From: Rhynochetos jubatus
Taxonomy: Eukaryota; Chordata; Aves; Eurypygiformes; Rhynochetidae
Assembly (NCBI GenBank): GCA_027574665.1
Contig: CM050649.1
Location: forward strand, 68,954,585 to 69,018,584
Reading direction: 5' to 3'
Length of the DNA: 64,000 nucleotides
Shown piece after piece: positions 35,968 through 46,779 of this stretch (its first letter is position 1; each line of letters opens with the position of its first letter). The position numbers and the translations under genes are program-made. The notes under the pieces are model-generated. The model had not been told where the DNA came from and ran no database searches. It worked only from the letters and a program-made list of their open reading frames with translations.

Positions 35968-36165
35968 AGGAACTGCTGTTATTATTATAATTTATTATTT
36001 GTTAAGCACTGACAATGTGCTCAGTTCTGCTGATTAAGTTCTTCTGAGCAAGTTCTACTGATTAGCTTCTAAGGACAACACACTGTACTACAAAGAAGAT
36101 ATGTGACAGCTATCAAGACTTTTGCTTTCAAGGCTCACTTAGCAAAACAATTACACGCCAGTTAT
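35968..36165 (+). repeat. L2/MIR-like tail fragment
   Basis: The segment 'ttattatttgttaagcactg' followed by 'acaatgtgctcagttctgct' matches the conserved L2/MIR 3' section 'tttattaagcgcttactatgtgccaagcactgttctaagc'. Further on, 'gcttt caaggctcacttagc' corresponds to 'gccctcaaggagcttacagtc'. It is old and degenerate. Families of this type predate the amniote radiation, so presence in a bird-like genome is plausible. Confidence 0.55.
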
Positions 36166-36169
36166 GCAG

Positions 36170-39100
36170 GTTTTATGAAAAAAAAGAGAGAAAATGCATA
36201 AACTGAGTAAATATCATGACTTTTGTGTTCACTAATTTTCCTATTCCAGATCTCTCACTTCAGTACTGTCTGACAACCTCAAAGTTACACTGAGATTTGC
36301 GGAAGATCTAAAGCCTCATCCCTGCTTATATTCAGTTTTAAGAATCATGCTATATTAAAGGCAAGCACACAGGTTGTGTTGTTAGGATCTGTCTTTGGAT
36401 TTGGGACTCACTCCCCAGGAAAGGCAGAGATGGCTGAACAGAGCCAGCCTGAAACACAAAAATCTGAGCAACTTCAGGCTCACATGCATATTGCCCTCAT
36501 GCCACAACGCAGAACAGACAGGGTTAACCAGTGCTCTGCTCATAGGTGGTGACCTGGCCTTACAAAGACTTTTGGGGGTGCAAGTGACAAAAGGGAGCAT
36601 CTTCCCTATCCTGCTGGGTCTTTGTTAGGCTGCCAGGGCTGCTTCTCCGGCACACCTGGTGTTAAGTCTCTCCACCACATGCTACAGGCACATTTTTGCA
36701 GGGCATCTAGGAGGCGGGATGTTGGGTTTGTGCTGGTCTAGAAGCCACTGCAGCAGTTCTATTTCTGATAGACCAGGTGAACTTTGTGCCTGCTTTACAT
36801 ACGCGCTTGCATGTAAAGGAACCACTGCTTCTTCCTCCACCCTTACCGTTAGAACATTTACACAGAGTTTATCTCCAGGGTGGCAGATTCCCAAAACCAG
36901 GCATTTGATGGCAACATAATGTGTATACCTCTGCGTGTACACAGCAGGGCAGAGAGACGAGGCCTGCTCTAAGAACCGCTGGCCAAATTTGCGTGTCAGG
37001 GGGGTGCCAAACAGACATTGTCCCTTGCTCCGACCAGGCAACACCTAGGCTTTCGAACCACAGCCCTGCCAGAGCTCCAGCTGTGCAGATGTTCTTAGAA
37101 GAAAAATTCCCTTTTGTCTGCCGCTATCCTCCAGCCTGCACACTTCCCTAAATCCCGCCAGCACGCTTTTTTTTTTTTGTAACCGACAGAGAGAAGTGAG
37201 TTCTTATATAAATCCTTTGTGTGAAGATCAAACTGAGTGCATGTAGAACTTTTTTTTTTTTTTAGGGGAAAATCTGCCCTAAAATAATCATTCCATGTTA
37301 TCCCTGCAGAGCGTCTGCGCTGGCTTTTAAAATGCATCCAAGGCCACCCTCAAGACCGGCCTGAAGACTGGCAGGCAGCGGGGCTGCAGCTGAAGTTTCT
37401 GTACATGCAGGGAGGGCAGAGCGTGGGCAGCCCGGGGCAGGATCAGGGTCAGGCGCAAAGCAGCTGGAAGGGGCCGTCATCTGGGTTGCTCCTTGCAGAC
37501 AATATCAGCCTTTGTACTGCTAGAAACTTGGGGGGCAAGGCGGGAGCCAGGCTGGGGGCATGTGAAAAAGGTGTTTCTTTACCTAGGCGGCTTGGGCTCC
37601 TCAAGCGTCCAGCTGGCAGCGCCCGAGGTCTCAGTTAAATCTTGTAAGTTAGCATTAGTTTACTAATAGACTGAGGAGCGGAGGATTTGGTTGAGAAAGC
37701 ACAGCCTTTCATTCATAAACCGGGAAACCCTTGTAACAGAGAGAGGAGAATCAGCAAAAATGATCAACCGATTACAGTACTAATTGGGAAATTCTTTAAA
37801 AAAATAAAGACTAAAGAAGGAAGCCCTCAAATGGCAGTAGGACAGCAGGTTTAGGATCAAGTTCAATGTGGCTTGGTGTTTGACGCTTTAACAATTTGAT
37901 TACCAGCTAGAAAAATGACCAGGTACTAGGTATAGTGAAGCCCCCGTGTGTGACACCAAGGAGTAGCGTGGCTCACTGTAACAGCGTATCTTTGGGAAAG
38001 TTCTCCTCTCTCCCTCTTTCGCTCCCTCTGTTTTTCTTTCTCTCTTTTTGTGCTCCAAATTTGCTTGAATGCAATAAAGTCAGAGTTTTACAGCCAGACT
38101 TAATTTTCCCAGAAGGTGCAGCTCTTAAAAACCAGCACAGGTTCTTTTAGTCAAGACCATAAAAATGGACTCGCACTCAAGTGCAACCATCTAAAAGATG
38201 GATGAACCAATTCCATTAAAATAAAAACATCCTACCTGTGCCCATCCCCCAGCAAAGTTTCAGCCAAAGCCGGATCTAAACCCTAATCTAGCCTTTATTA
38301 AAGTGGAGAAAAATCAACTTCCTTTTATTCCTCCCTTCATTCTCTGCCGCTGTGATTTTCTGAGTTTCAGGCAAGCCCGTGACCAAGAGCTGCAGGGCCA
38401 AAAGGGGCTGGATGTGCCGTGTTCCTGGCCTAAATGGAAGCAGGAAATACTAAACATCTTGCATGGAAGCCTGTTCTCATCAGGTTTATAGCCCAGCTTT
38501 TTCCATCAAAAGCAGTGAGGATGGTACAGATAGAGTTCAGAAATGCATCCAAGCATATGGGAGTATATCTACACTAATCCTCCTTTTGAGCTTCATCCAG
38601 CACTAAATCAGAGCCACACCGAAGAGAGGAATAAGGCAATAACTTGTGGAAAAAGCATGGCTCCTCTCTATTAGGATGGGGAAAATTAAACAACACGGCC
38701 CACTTTTCTCCTTAAAAACTGTTGAAGGAATATTAACAGCAAGAAGCACGGCAGAGACTGGAAAACCTGAAAGTCAGGTGTCATGTTAACGTCCCTGCCC
38801 TGTGGCCGTATGTCCCCGTGGTGCAGGCTATGCGGGCAGAGCGGTCACCACTGGGTGGGCAGCCTTGGAAGAGGTGACACGGTAACGGCACAGGCAGCAA
38901 ACCTCGCCTGCGGGGCTGTGAAAATACCTTTCCGTGGGGTTAACCCGCACCCTGCTCACAGCACCGTGGCTGCAGCCACCACCTCAAGACATCCCCTGAA
39001 AGCATTGTCGCCAGGTGTCAGGAGAAGAAGGGATGTGCAGCCTTATTCTCCCAGCCAGAACACAGGGTGCTCTGTTCAAGGGAGGAAAAGGGCTTTGCTG

Positions 39101-39990
39101 AGCTCATCGGAGGACAAGAGGGCCCTATGGCTGTGGCGAGGCCCGAAGGGTGCGCCATCAGTGCTGGCTCGGCCGTGGGAGCAGAATGGGCAGCGTGGTG
39201 ACACCCCGCGCCCCGTCACGGGCTCTGTCCTCACCCACTGACAGCAAAAGCAACAGGAAAAGCTGCGAGCCGAGATCTGTGCCAAGTGCTTGAGATGCTC
39301 TAGCAGCAGTGGCATGGGCTGACTGGGGCTCCAGCCCCTCATCACTTTTTCCCCATGCACAAAGCTAAAAAAGAGATTTTTCTAACATGTGCCTCCATGC
39401 TCAGCAGGCTCTGAACGCCACTTGCTGGACCTCAGACAGGGGACAGGCAGGCAGGGTGTCAACAGAGGTGGCTTCAGGAGCGCTGATGGGTTAGGGGGCT
39501 TGGAAAGGGCTGTCAGCTGACAAACCCAGGTGGGTGGATAGGGGTACAAGTTGGGAGAGGGTTTGTCTGACTAACTAGCAACAGGAAAAAATAAACACAG
39601 CTACACACACACACAAACACGTGCAGAGCCAACCTACGACTTGCAAACAGCCTATTGTTTCCACCCGTAAACATCTTCAAACTACAATTTTCTTGATCAC
39701 TTTTATTGCCTTTTCCCGATTAAAACTGTAAGAAACCATATTCATCTCTCTTCTTAAAAAAAAGAAATCACTACATGACTCGGTGGAAAACCCTCTAAAA
39801 CATCCAGTTCTTCAGAATTGCTGACCAGAATCTCGTCTGGCGTAACTCAGCCTCGCTATGTTGACATCTACAAAGCAGAGCATCTTTACCCCAGCTTAAG
39901 ATCTGCCCCCATATGTTGTTTCTTTAGAACAACTTGTCTTCCTTTTTTTTTTTTCTCCGCAATATGCATCTGGTTTAAGGTGACTTTTTC
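36170..39990. other. Noncoding DNA, mixed GC content, no gene recognised
   Basis: The stretch alternates AT-rich and GC-richer pieces (about 37320-37620 and 38780-39240 are GC-richer). A 152-codon plus-strand frame at 38783-39241 lies in one of these pieces and has no recognisable domain. T tracts occur at about 37170 and 37250. No transposon family was identified. Confidence 0.5.
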
Positions 39991-39999
39991 TTTCCCAGC

Positions 40000-40300
40000 A
40001 TATGGAGCTGAATGATTATGACGATTTACATTTATTTTAAATCACAGCCTATTAAATGGAAAAATAAATGCTAATATGTTGATATGGTTTACTTCTGAAT
40101 GAATTATTGATATGAATGAGTAGTTGCAGCTATCATAATTACTGTTTATTAAATAAATATCTTTTGAATTAGAGACCCTTGATTAAGAAATCACATTTTT
40201 GTTTGAAAATTGTTTCCCTGCTGCTAGTATAAGAAATACCTCGCATTACTCTAAATAAAAAAAAAAATGGTTGGTGAAATGATTCTATTTTTTATCTTTT
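40000..40300. promoter_or_regulatory. Candidate conserved regulatory block (homeodomain-rich)
   Basis: This is AT-rich but not simple-sequence DNA, packed with homeodomain-type words: 'attaaatgg', 'tgaattattgatatgaatga', 'atcataattactgtttatta', 'ttgattaag'. It is a strong textural candidate for a developmental enhancer or conserved noncoding element. There is no coding potential. Conservation was not tested. Confidence 0.3.
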
Positions 40301-40309
40301 CCTTTGCTC

Positions 40310-41690
40310 TGTGAACTTGGCAGCGCTTTGTGCATATTCCCTTTCACTGCTGCTCTCCTCTAATCAGTTAAGTGAGGCTCTTTCCCCTCTGTTGTTTGTG
40401 TGGATCTGTCACATAGCACCTAGAGACACAAAAAAACATTTTAAATAGGAAAATGCAAAAACACAAAAACTAAAGGCTTGAGGATCAGATACCTGAAACT
40501 CCTCTCAACATTTTCTTTCAAGCTAAGCACGTTTCATATTAATGGTGTCTCTTTAACATAAATAATGATCTAATGAAATAAATATGAAATCGAAAGAATC
40601 ATAAAAAGAATTTTACATTTAAGAATGCCATCTGTGTAACACTTAGCCTAACAATTAAATCATTTCAGTGCCAAAACGTCTCACTCCGCTTCCAGCACAA
40701 GTTACAGGAGAGGGTAATGGTTTTGCAGAATGGCGTGGAAGCCTGAGCTCAGTTGCAGGAGGAGCACCTGGGTTCAAACTCATCGCACTTCACACAGACA
40801 GTCAATCTCCCATGTGAGTTTTGAACTAACCCCCCTCCCTCACTAACGTTTCCACCTCGACTCATCACAAAATTTTCCTGCAGCTGCCGATTTTTAGCAC
40901 AAGGAAATTTAGACATCAGAGGAGAAGATTTTGCGGGTCACTGCGAGGGTATCTTGTGACAACTATTACACCCATTCTCCACTTTCCCACTGCGCAAAAC
41001 CGTCCGGCAAGCCAGAGTCAGTTTTGTCTGACTGAAGAGCACAGTACTCGGTAGCAAGACCCCCTTTAAGTGTATCTGTAGCGAGAAAAGTTCTCCCCGC
41101 AAAGCACTTAACACTTAGCACCAGTCCTAATGCCAACTCTTAGGACCAGCATCCTGAGTCGTCGGGTTGTCTGGGCATGCAGCGGGAAGACCCGTGCCAC
41201 AGGATGGAGAAGCTGTTTCGTGAGCCGGGAAGCCAAGCTCCTGCCGCGTGCAAGGCGGCGCAGCAGAGCCATGCCGAACACAATGGAGATGCTTTGTTTA
41301 TACCAGCCAGAGAGAAGGGAACATATTTGTTTTGAGTGAGCTATGTTAGAATACATATTGTTTTATATGCCCAGGCCTCATTACGCTGTGCTAGTCTTCA
41401 ATATGGATCAGATCCTAAAACTGCTCGACATACTGAAATAAATGTGAGCTCTACTCACAGCACATCTCCAGACTTAGGCCTCACGTCTATCAATGTCATC
41501 TCTAAAAAACAAATGTTCAAAAAAGAAAAACAACAAAAGTATCTTAGAGACGGTGGAGGATGCTCACGTGCGGTAGATGCCATTCAAGGGGATGCTGAGG
41601 AATGACTTGGAGAGAGAGAAATCCACGTAACAAGACTGGAGAACAGAGTGGGCCTGAGAGAAAAAGAGAGATAATTAAAGTTCACTGCAA
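40310..41690. other. Noncoding DNA, no gene recognised
   Basis: No coding region is recognised. At 40745-40800 a 'cacctgggttcaaactc' stretch resembles the B-box region of tRNA-derived SINEs such as MIR, but the surrounding sequence does not support a call. From 41100 the CpG density rises slightly; the small arginine-rich frames there have no known domain. Confidence 0.45.
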
Positions 41691-41699
41691 GAAGTATGA

Positions 41700-42020
41700 C
41701 TTGTACTAGCCGTGTTTGTATCCTAGAGTTATCCTGAAACCGAGCGGAAATTCTTCCTTCGCATCAGCGAAGCGGACACATTAACCTCTCCCCGGGCAAA
41801 GGTGGCCGTAGCCCGTATTTTGCTTAAAGATATAATCGAGAGAGCACCCACGGAGGGAGAGTTAAAGCGCCGTTCAATAAACAACCCGAAGTGCTGTACG
41901 CTGTATTCATATAAGGGAACGGTGAGAGATGTTCAGCTGCAATCAAAGGGGATCTGAGCCTAACTGAGCGCTCACATGACAGTTGGGATCATTTCGGATC
42001 CCTTCCAATGAAGATAAAAT
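41700..42020. promoter_or_regulatory. CpG-retaining patch, candidate regulatory element
   Basis: CpG is clearly more frequent here than in the flanks (for example gaaaccgagcggaaa, cagcgaagcgga, agcgccgttc, cccgaagtgctgtacgctg) although overall GC is only moderate. The end of the patch contains a TALE-type word TGACAG (about 41977) and a 6-bp hairpin GGGATC-ATTTCG-GATCCC (41985-42002). Preserved CpG in unremarkable GC suggests germline hypomethylation or selective constraint. No gene is seen. Confidence 0.3.
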
Positions 42021-42024
42021 AGCA

Positions 42025-45000
42025 TCAAAAGCAGGGAGGCTTTTTTTCTTTCTTTTAAGGATGAAAACACAACATCATTAGTCAAATTTACTCTGAACTT
42101 CCACCTCCTCATGTTGATTTGTACTCAGGTTGAGTAAACATATCTTTCCATCAAGGTAAATAAATGTAAAAGCCTATCAGTAACTTAATTGCTTAACGAA
42201 GGATGCAGTGTGGGGTGTAACACTGTTTTTGACTATACTGTTGAAGTTAACGACCTCTCAAAAACACTTATTATACAGCTTGGCAGTAAAAAAATCAGTT
42301 CCTTCTTGAAAATCTGCTTATAAAATTTCAACGATTTTGCAATCATTTTTTCCTAGTATTGGGGAGGGGGGTGGAAACCTCCGAGGACAATTTTCCAGGT
42401 GGACCGATGTACAGCGGAGTTTGTTCATTTGAGACGCTGCCCTTTGCAGGCCTGCATGCCACAGAGAAATTGAGCTCGGGCGAAGCGGGAACTCCACAGT
42501 AAGGGCAGAAGTCACACAGCGTGGGGGAAGTATCTCCAAATGAAAACGGCCATGGCACTGAGTGGGACCACGTGCTGGGGCGGGTGGGGGGCTCAGCCTG
42601 CGGACGTCAGGCGAGAGCCTGATCTCGGATGCGTAGCACACACCTAGGGACATCTGGGAATGTGCCCTCCTCTGTCCTTGCACACCTAGTGCCCTGGATT
42701 GAGAGGACCCATGGGAGAAAGCAGTTGTTCCCATTAAAATCAAGCCGTTTAATAGAGATGCAGGCAAAACCAGCTCTCCGGTGAGAGGACAGCAAGGGAC
42801 GAGGGTATGCCCTGCATCCGCGATGGAAATCCGGCTGGCGGTGGGCAGGCAGGCAGAGTGCAGCAGCACAGCTGTCAGCCGGACATGATGGATCAGAAAA
42901 GCTACTAAGGAGATGGGAGAGCCCAGGCAACCGAGGCAAAGCAAAACAGGACAAGGCAATAGGTCAGCCCATCTTTACAATCTATCAGTTGAACAATCTT
43001 CCGCTTCCAAAGGTGTACGATGTCCTAAGCAGTAGACATCCCAGCACGTGATCGCTACCATGATGGAGGGACAGGCTTACCAACAGGAATTAATAATAAT
43101 ATTTACTAGAAGCACTAATAATTTTGGATAGGTCATTCTGTAGTGAACCCCCCTGAGGAAATAACACGGCTGGGCATTTTGGCTTAATTCTACAGTGCCA
43201 TATCAGCTTTACTCAGCCCACTGGAAAACAAAGGTGTGCTCAAAATTGTCCATTACGTGGGAGGCTTTCACCAAAATGTCACCCTCCTTCGCTTAGTCCA
43301 CAGTGGTGAGTGCCGTGGAGTCGGCTTCAGCTGCTTTCCCCAAAACCCCGAAGCTTTCAGAAACATTCATTTCTGCTGGCATCACTCAACAGCCCATTGT
43401 TAGGATCTGTTCTCATTGGCATGCATGAGCTGAGACTGATGTATGGGGCAATCCAGAATGACAGCCTTCAGCCCCAAAAGTGGATACCTGCTTCTCTTAG
43501 AGCCCGGGGACTTACACTTGATTTAGAAGGATATACGCAAAAATTATCTTTCCTCTCTCATTTGCCTGCGTTAAGCCTAAGTGTGTTCATCCAAATTAGC
43601 AATCAGGCAAACTGTGCATGCAGAAGTCTGCACTTGTACAAACTGTGCATTTTTTTTCCTAACATTCCAAGATTAAATATCTCGACAAAAGATGAAAACC
43701 CTTTAACAAATCTGCCCCTAGAGAAAAGTAACATTTTTTTATTCCATTTACTGTCAAATGACATAAAGAAAGTATAGCTGAACATGGTCCTATAGGTTGA
43801 TTTGTTGCTTTAAATAATGTCACTAACATCCAGATATCAATGTGATGGTGCAGAAAAAAAAAAAATAAAAAAGTTCACACTGCGCTAGATTCAATTACAG
43901 ACCTAGAAATTGAAATTAAATCTGATGCTACATGCTTAATTCATGTTTGTGTGACTGAGGAAGGGAGTATCTGGTTTACCTTGAATTTCCTGCCTTAGTG
44001 GGGTGAAAACATGACCCATCGCATTAATTAAAATCTAGTTTTCAAATGTAGCTTAAGTGGTATTGCACTGGCAGGAGGAGACAAACACTCTTTTTGTCCT
44101 CGACGTTACGTGATATAAAGGGAGCTGTTCAACATCTTTTTCCTCAATTCCTAAGCAGGTTTTACAATCCTTATGGAAAAACAGGAAAAAATACGATGAC
44201 CTCTCACAATGAGAAGCCAAAGATTCTTGTTTAATAAAAAGATTAAGCAATTGTCCCTAAAAACCCATAATCCTCTTCTGACCACAGAGTTTGAAACAGG
44301 TGCATATAAGCAACTATCACACCAGTTATGCCGGTCTACGCTTACCTCATTTGGGTATTATACCCAGAACAGTACGTTCACATTTAGTACCCCAAAATAC
44401 TATATCCTATCAGTGGAATTGCAACCGGGGCACACTTGACTACTGATTTCACATATGGGGCTGGGACTAACTTTTCTCCTAATATGGTGATGGCACAGGC
44501 ACTATTTAAATGATTCCTGAGCCTTGTAAATATACACCAGATGTATCTTTTGTAAATGTTACATTTTTCAACATCTCAGCATTTGTGAATAGTTGAAAGC
44601 GGTGCCAGCCATGCTTTAATGGGGCACAGAAGCGTACTGCATTCAAAGAAATGGCACACCATTGCAATAGTCAAAATTACAAGCGCTGTCAAAAAGCTAC
44701 ACGTTCGCTTTATTGATTAGCACCAGGTAACGCAGCGTCCGCATCGCACCGCATCCGTGCCTGTTTCAGCTGACGTTCCCCTGCGCACGGGTACACAGAG
44801 AGGGATGCGGAGCTCCCAGGGCTGCCCCGGGGAAGGAGAAAGGCAGAGCCAGATGTTGCCCCCCAGCCAGCCCAGATGGCCAGGGGTGGAGCGGGAAGGG
44901 GTGCGGGGGCTGCTGCTCCCACAGCTGTGGTCACAACCCATTGCCAAGAGGCAGCACAGGGACGCGACCGCCTTCCCCTGGCTGGGGAGGAAGCAAATCG

Positions 45001-45600
45001 CACCTTTCCCACCTGCACTGATGCGGCTTGAGGCTACAATAGGTTTTCCTGCTTGCCCCTTCCTCCTTGCAGAGGTAACTCAGTACAAGGAGAGGCATCT
45101 CCCGTTAGGAACCTCTCCTGGAGCTCAGCGTGAATTTTGTCAGCTGTAAGAAGCAGCTTCCTCCTGGGCCTTCCTAGACCCTTTTTTTCCTCCAAGCTTT
45201 TCCTGGCTTTCCTGCGGCACTGCAGAAATCTTACAGAAGACCCAACAGCTCCCGTGTGACGGGCTGTGGGAAATGTCCTCTCCACACTTTCTACCTCCTG
45301 GCACTCGCCCTACCCATCACCACCCCATCCCGACTGTCCCCGCGCTCTCCCCCTTGGCACCAGTCAGTGCAAGGAGCCGTCAGAAAAAATCAGCCATCGC
45401 ATTTGCCTGAAAACGCTCTTCTTCTTTGCAAGATTTGCCTCCCAGCTGTCCCACGGATAAGAGGAAAGGCCTTTATAACGGTGCACAGTTACCATTATTC
45501 GCGAGGCAGAGTGATTTTGCCCCGGGAATTTCACGCTGGCATTGCATGCTGCACCTCAGTCCAGCAAATCAGCTAAAATCAGAGCTAGGTGACACATGAC
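42025..45600. other. Noncoding DNA; 213-codon minus-strand frame of unknown status
   Basis: No gene is confirmed. The longest frame is on the minus strand, 42318-42959 (213 codons). It has a leucine/cysteine-rich start and no domain known to me, and overlaps other frames on the same strand, so it is probably fortuitous. 43870-44050 is a short AT-rich block with regulatory texture ('agattcaattacagacctag', 'cgcattaattaaaatc'). 44700-45170 is GC-richer with frames open on both strands. Confidence 0.45.
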
Positions 45601-46770
45601 AATAAACTTAGAGGGAATGGACTAGATGTAATGCCCCGCTACAAGTATTATTTCCAAGTTCACAGGCTTGCAAATTAAAATGTCCCTGGATCGCTGCCAT
45701 AAAAAAGAACATTAAAAATCAGGGGAAGAGGTCTGGGCATCTGTTAGAAGCATCTAATATATACCAAATGTGTATGCTGAGCTTCTTAGATATATGCGTC
45801 GCTGAAATATAGCCTACGACTAATGCAAAAGCAGAAATATTTTAATTGTATTTTTCCATTTGATATTCAAATGAAAAAAATATATCTTATTAAACACAAC
45901 ACTTGGCTTTGCTATTTTAATAAAAAATAAGTTGTTGAGGAAAAGAAAAGCAAAACTACTGATTCCTTCCCTTATGATGATCAAATGAGCCTTTCATGTT
46001 TGTATCTTATACTTCACTTTTTAGCATTTTGAGGCAAATAGCAGATATCAAAACTTAGTAAATAATCAAAGACTTATTCAGTTTTTCCAAACTGTCATGC
46101 TGCTTATCTTGTAATAACTGATCTCTTAGGTAGCATAAGCTATTTAATTGCTACTGAAGATTATTTGAATGAAAAAAGAGACGACATTCTCCCTTACCCC
46201 TCAAAAAGACAAAACTATATTCTTCAAACAGACGCATGCCAACAGATAGATTCTGATCTCTTCTACACGCGCACAAGTGCAGCAGCTAATTTTACAAGAT
46301 TTGATAGGAGCTGCATATCTAAGATTACACCCTGTCCTCCTGACTGCACATTCAACATGGAAAACGGCTTAATTTGGAAATAAATTTTGTTGCTGATAAA
46401 TCCAGTTTCTGTAGTCTCTGGGCATCCGAATAACCAAACCTATTAAATTATTTTGAAAAGCAGCTATGTATGCGGAGCAACTATATTTTAAAGGGACTTT
46501 TTACAGTGTTGGCAAAGTGTGTATTCATGTATCCCCCCTGACATGATAGACTGTAATGGCTTCGGTCTGTCATGTCAACCATCTGCATATTAAACAGTCC
46601 CTAAGTACACATTGACACAGCAGACCCTAATAGCTCTGAAGCCGTAACAATCTATTGAGTCAATAATATGCATGTTAAAGAGCATCTCCTGTACTTCCAT
46701 CAATATCTTTTATCTTTTTCTTAATTTGTGTCTTCTTTTTATATGTATATTCGGAGTTAAGGTTTTAGGA
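45600..46770. promoter_or_regulatory. Large candidate conserved noncoding block
   Basis: About 1.2 kb of AT-rich, repeat-poor, word-diverse DNA. It contains many homeodomain-type sites (ttaattg, tatttaattgct, gctaatttta, attaaatta, catattaaac), octamer/ATGCAT-like words (atatgcatgtta) and a near-perfect 13-bp stem-loop at 46539-46577. A short part, 'agattctgatctcttctaca' at about 46250, resembles the 'cagattctgatctcatttac' section of the sauropsid repeat class, suggesting possible reuse of an old repeat. I see no coding potential. Of all AT-rich blocks in the window this reads most like a developmental enhancer cluster. Confidence 0.35.
46539..46577. other. Near-perfect stem-loop, 13-bp arms, 13-nt loop
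   Basis: TGACATGATAGAC (46539-46551) pairs with GTCTGTCATGTCA (46565-46577); only one position is not Watson-Crick (T against G). The loop is TGTAATGGCTTCG. The right arm includes CTGTCA, the reverse complement of the TALE homeodomain (MEIS/TGIF) site TGACAG. The stem is short for a microRNA precursor, so I favour a paired protein-binding site. The DNA directly downstream (gcatattaaacag) is typical of conserved noncoding elements. Confidence 0.6.
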
Positions 46771-46779
46771 ACCTTAATC

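Noticed and set aside
40745-40800. Possible MIR/tRNA-SINE B-box ('cctgggttcaaactc')
   Set aside because: No A-box at the right distance and no flanking MIR core; a short chance match.
46539-46577. MicroRNA precursor
   Set aside because: The stem is only 13 bp; flanking bases do not extend the pairing, so it is too short for a Drosha/Dicer substrate.
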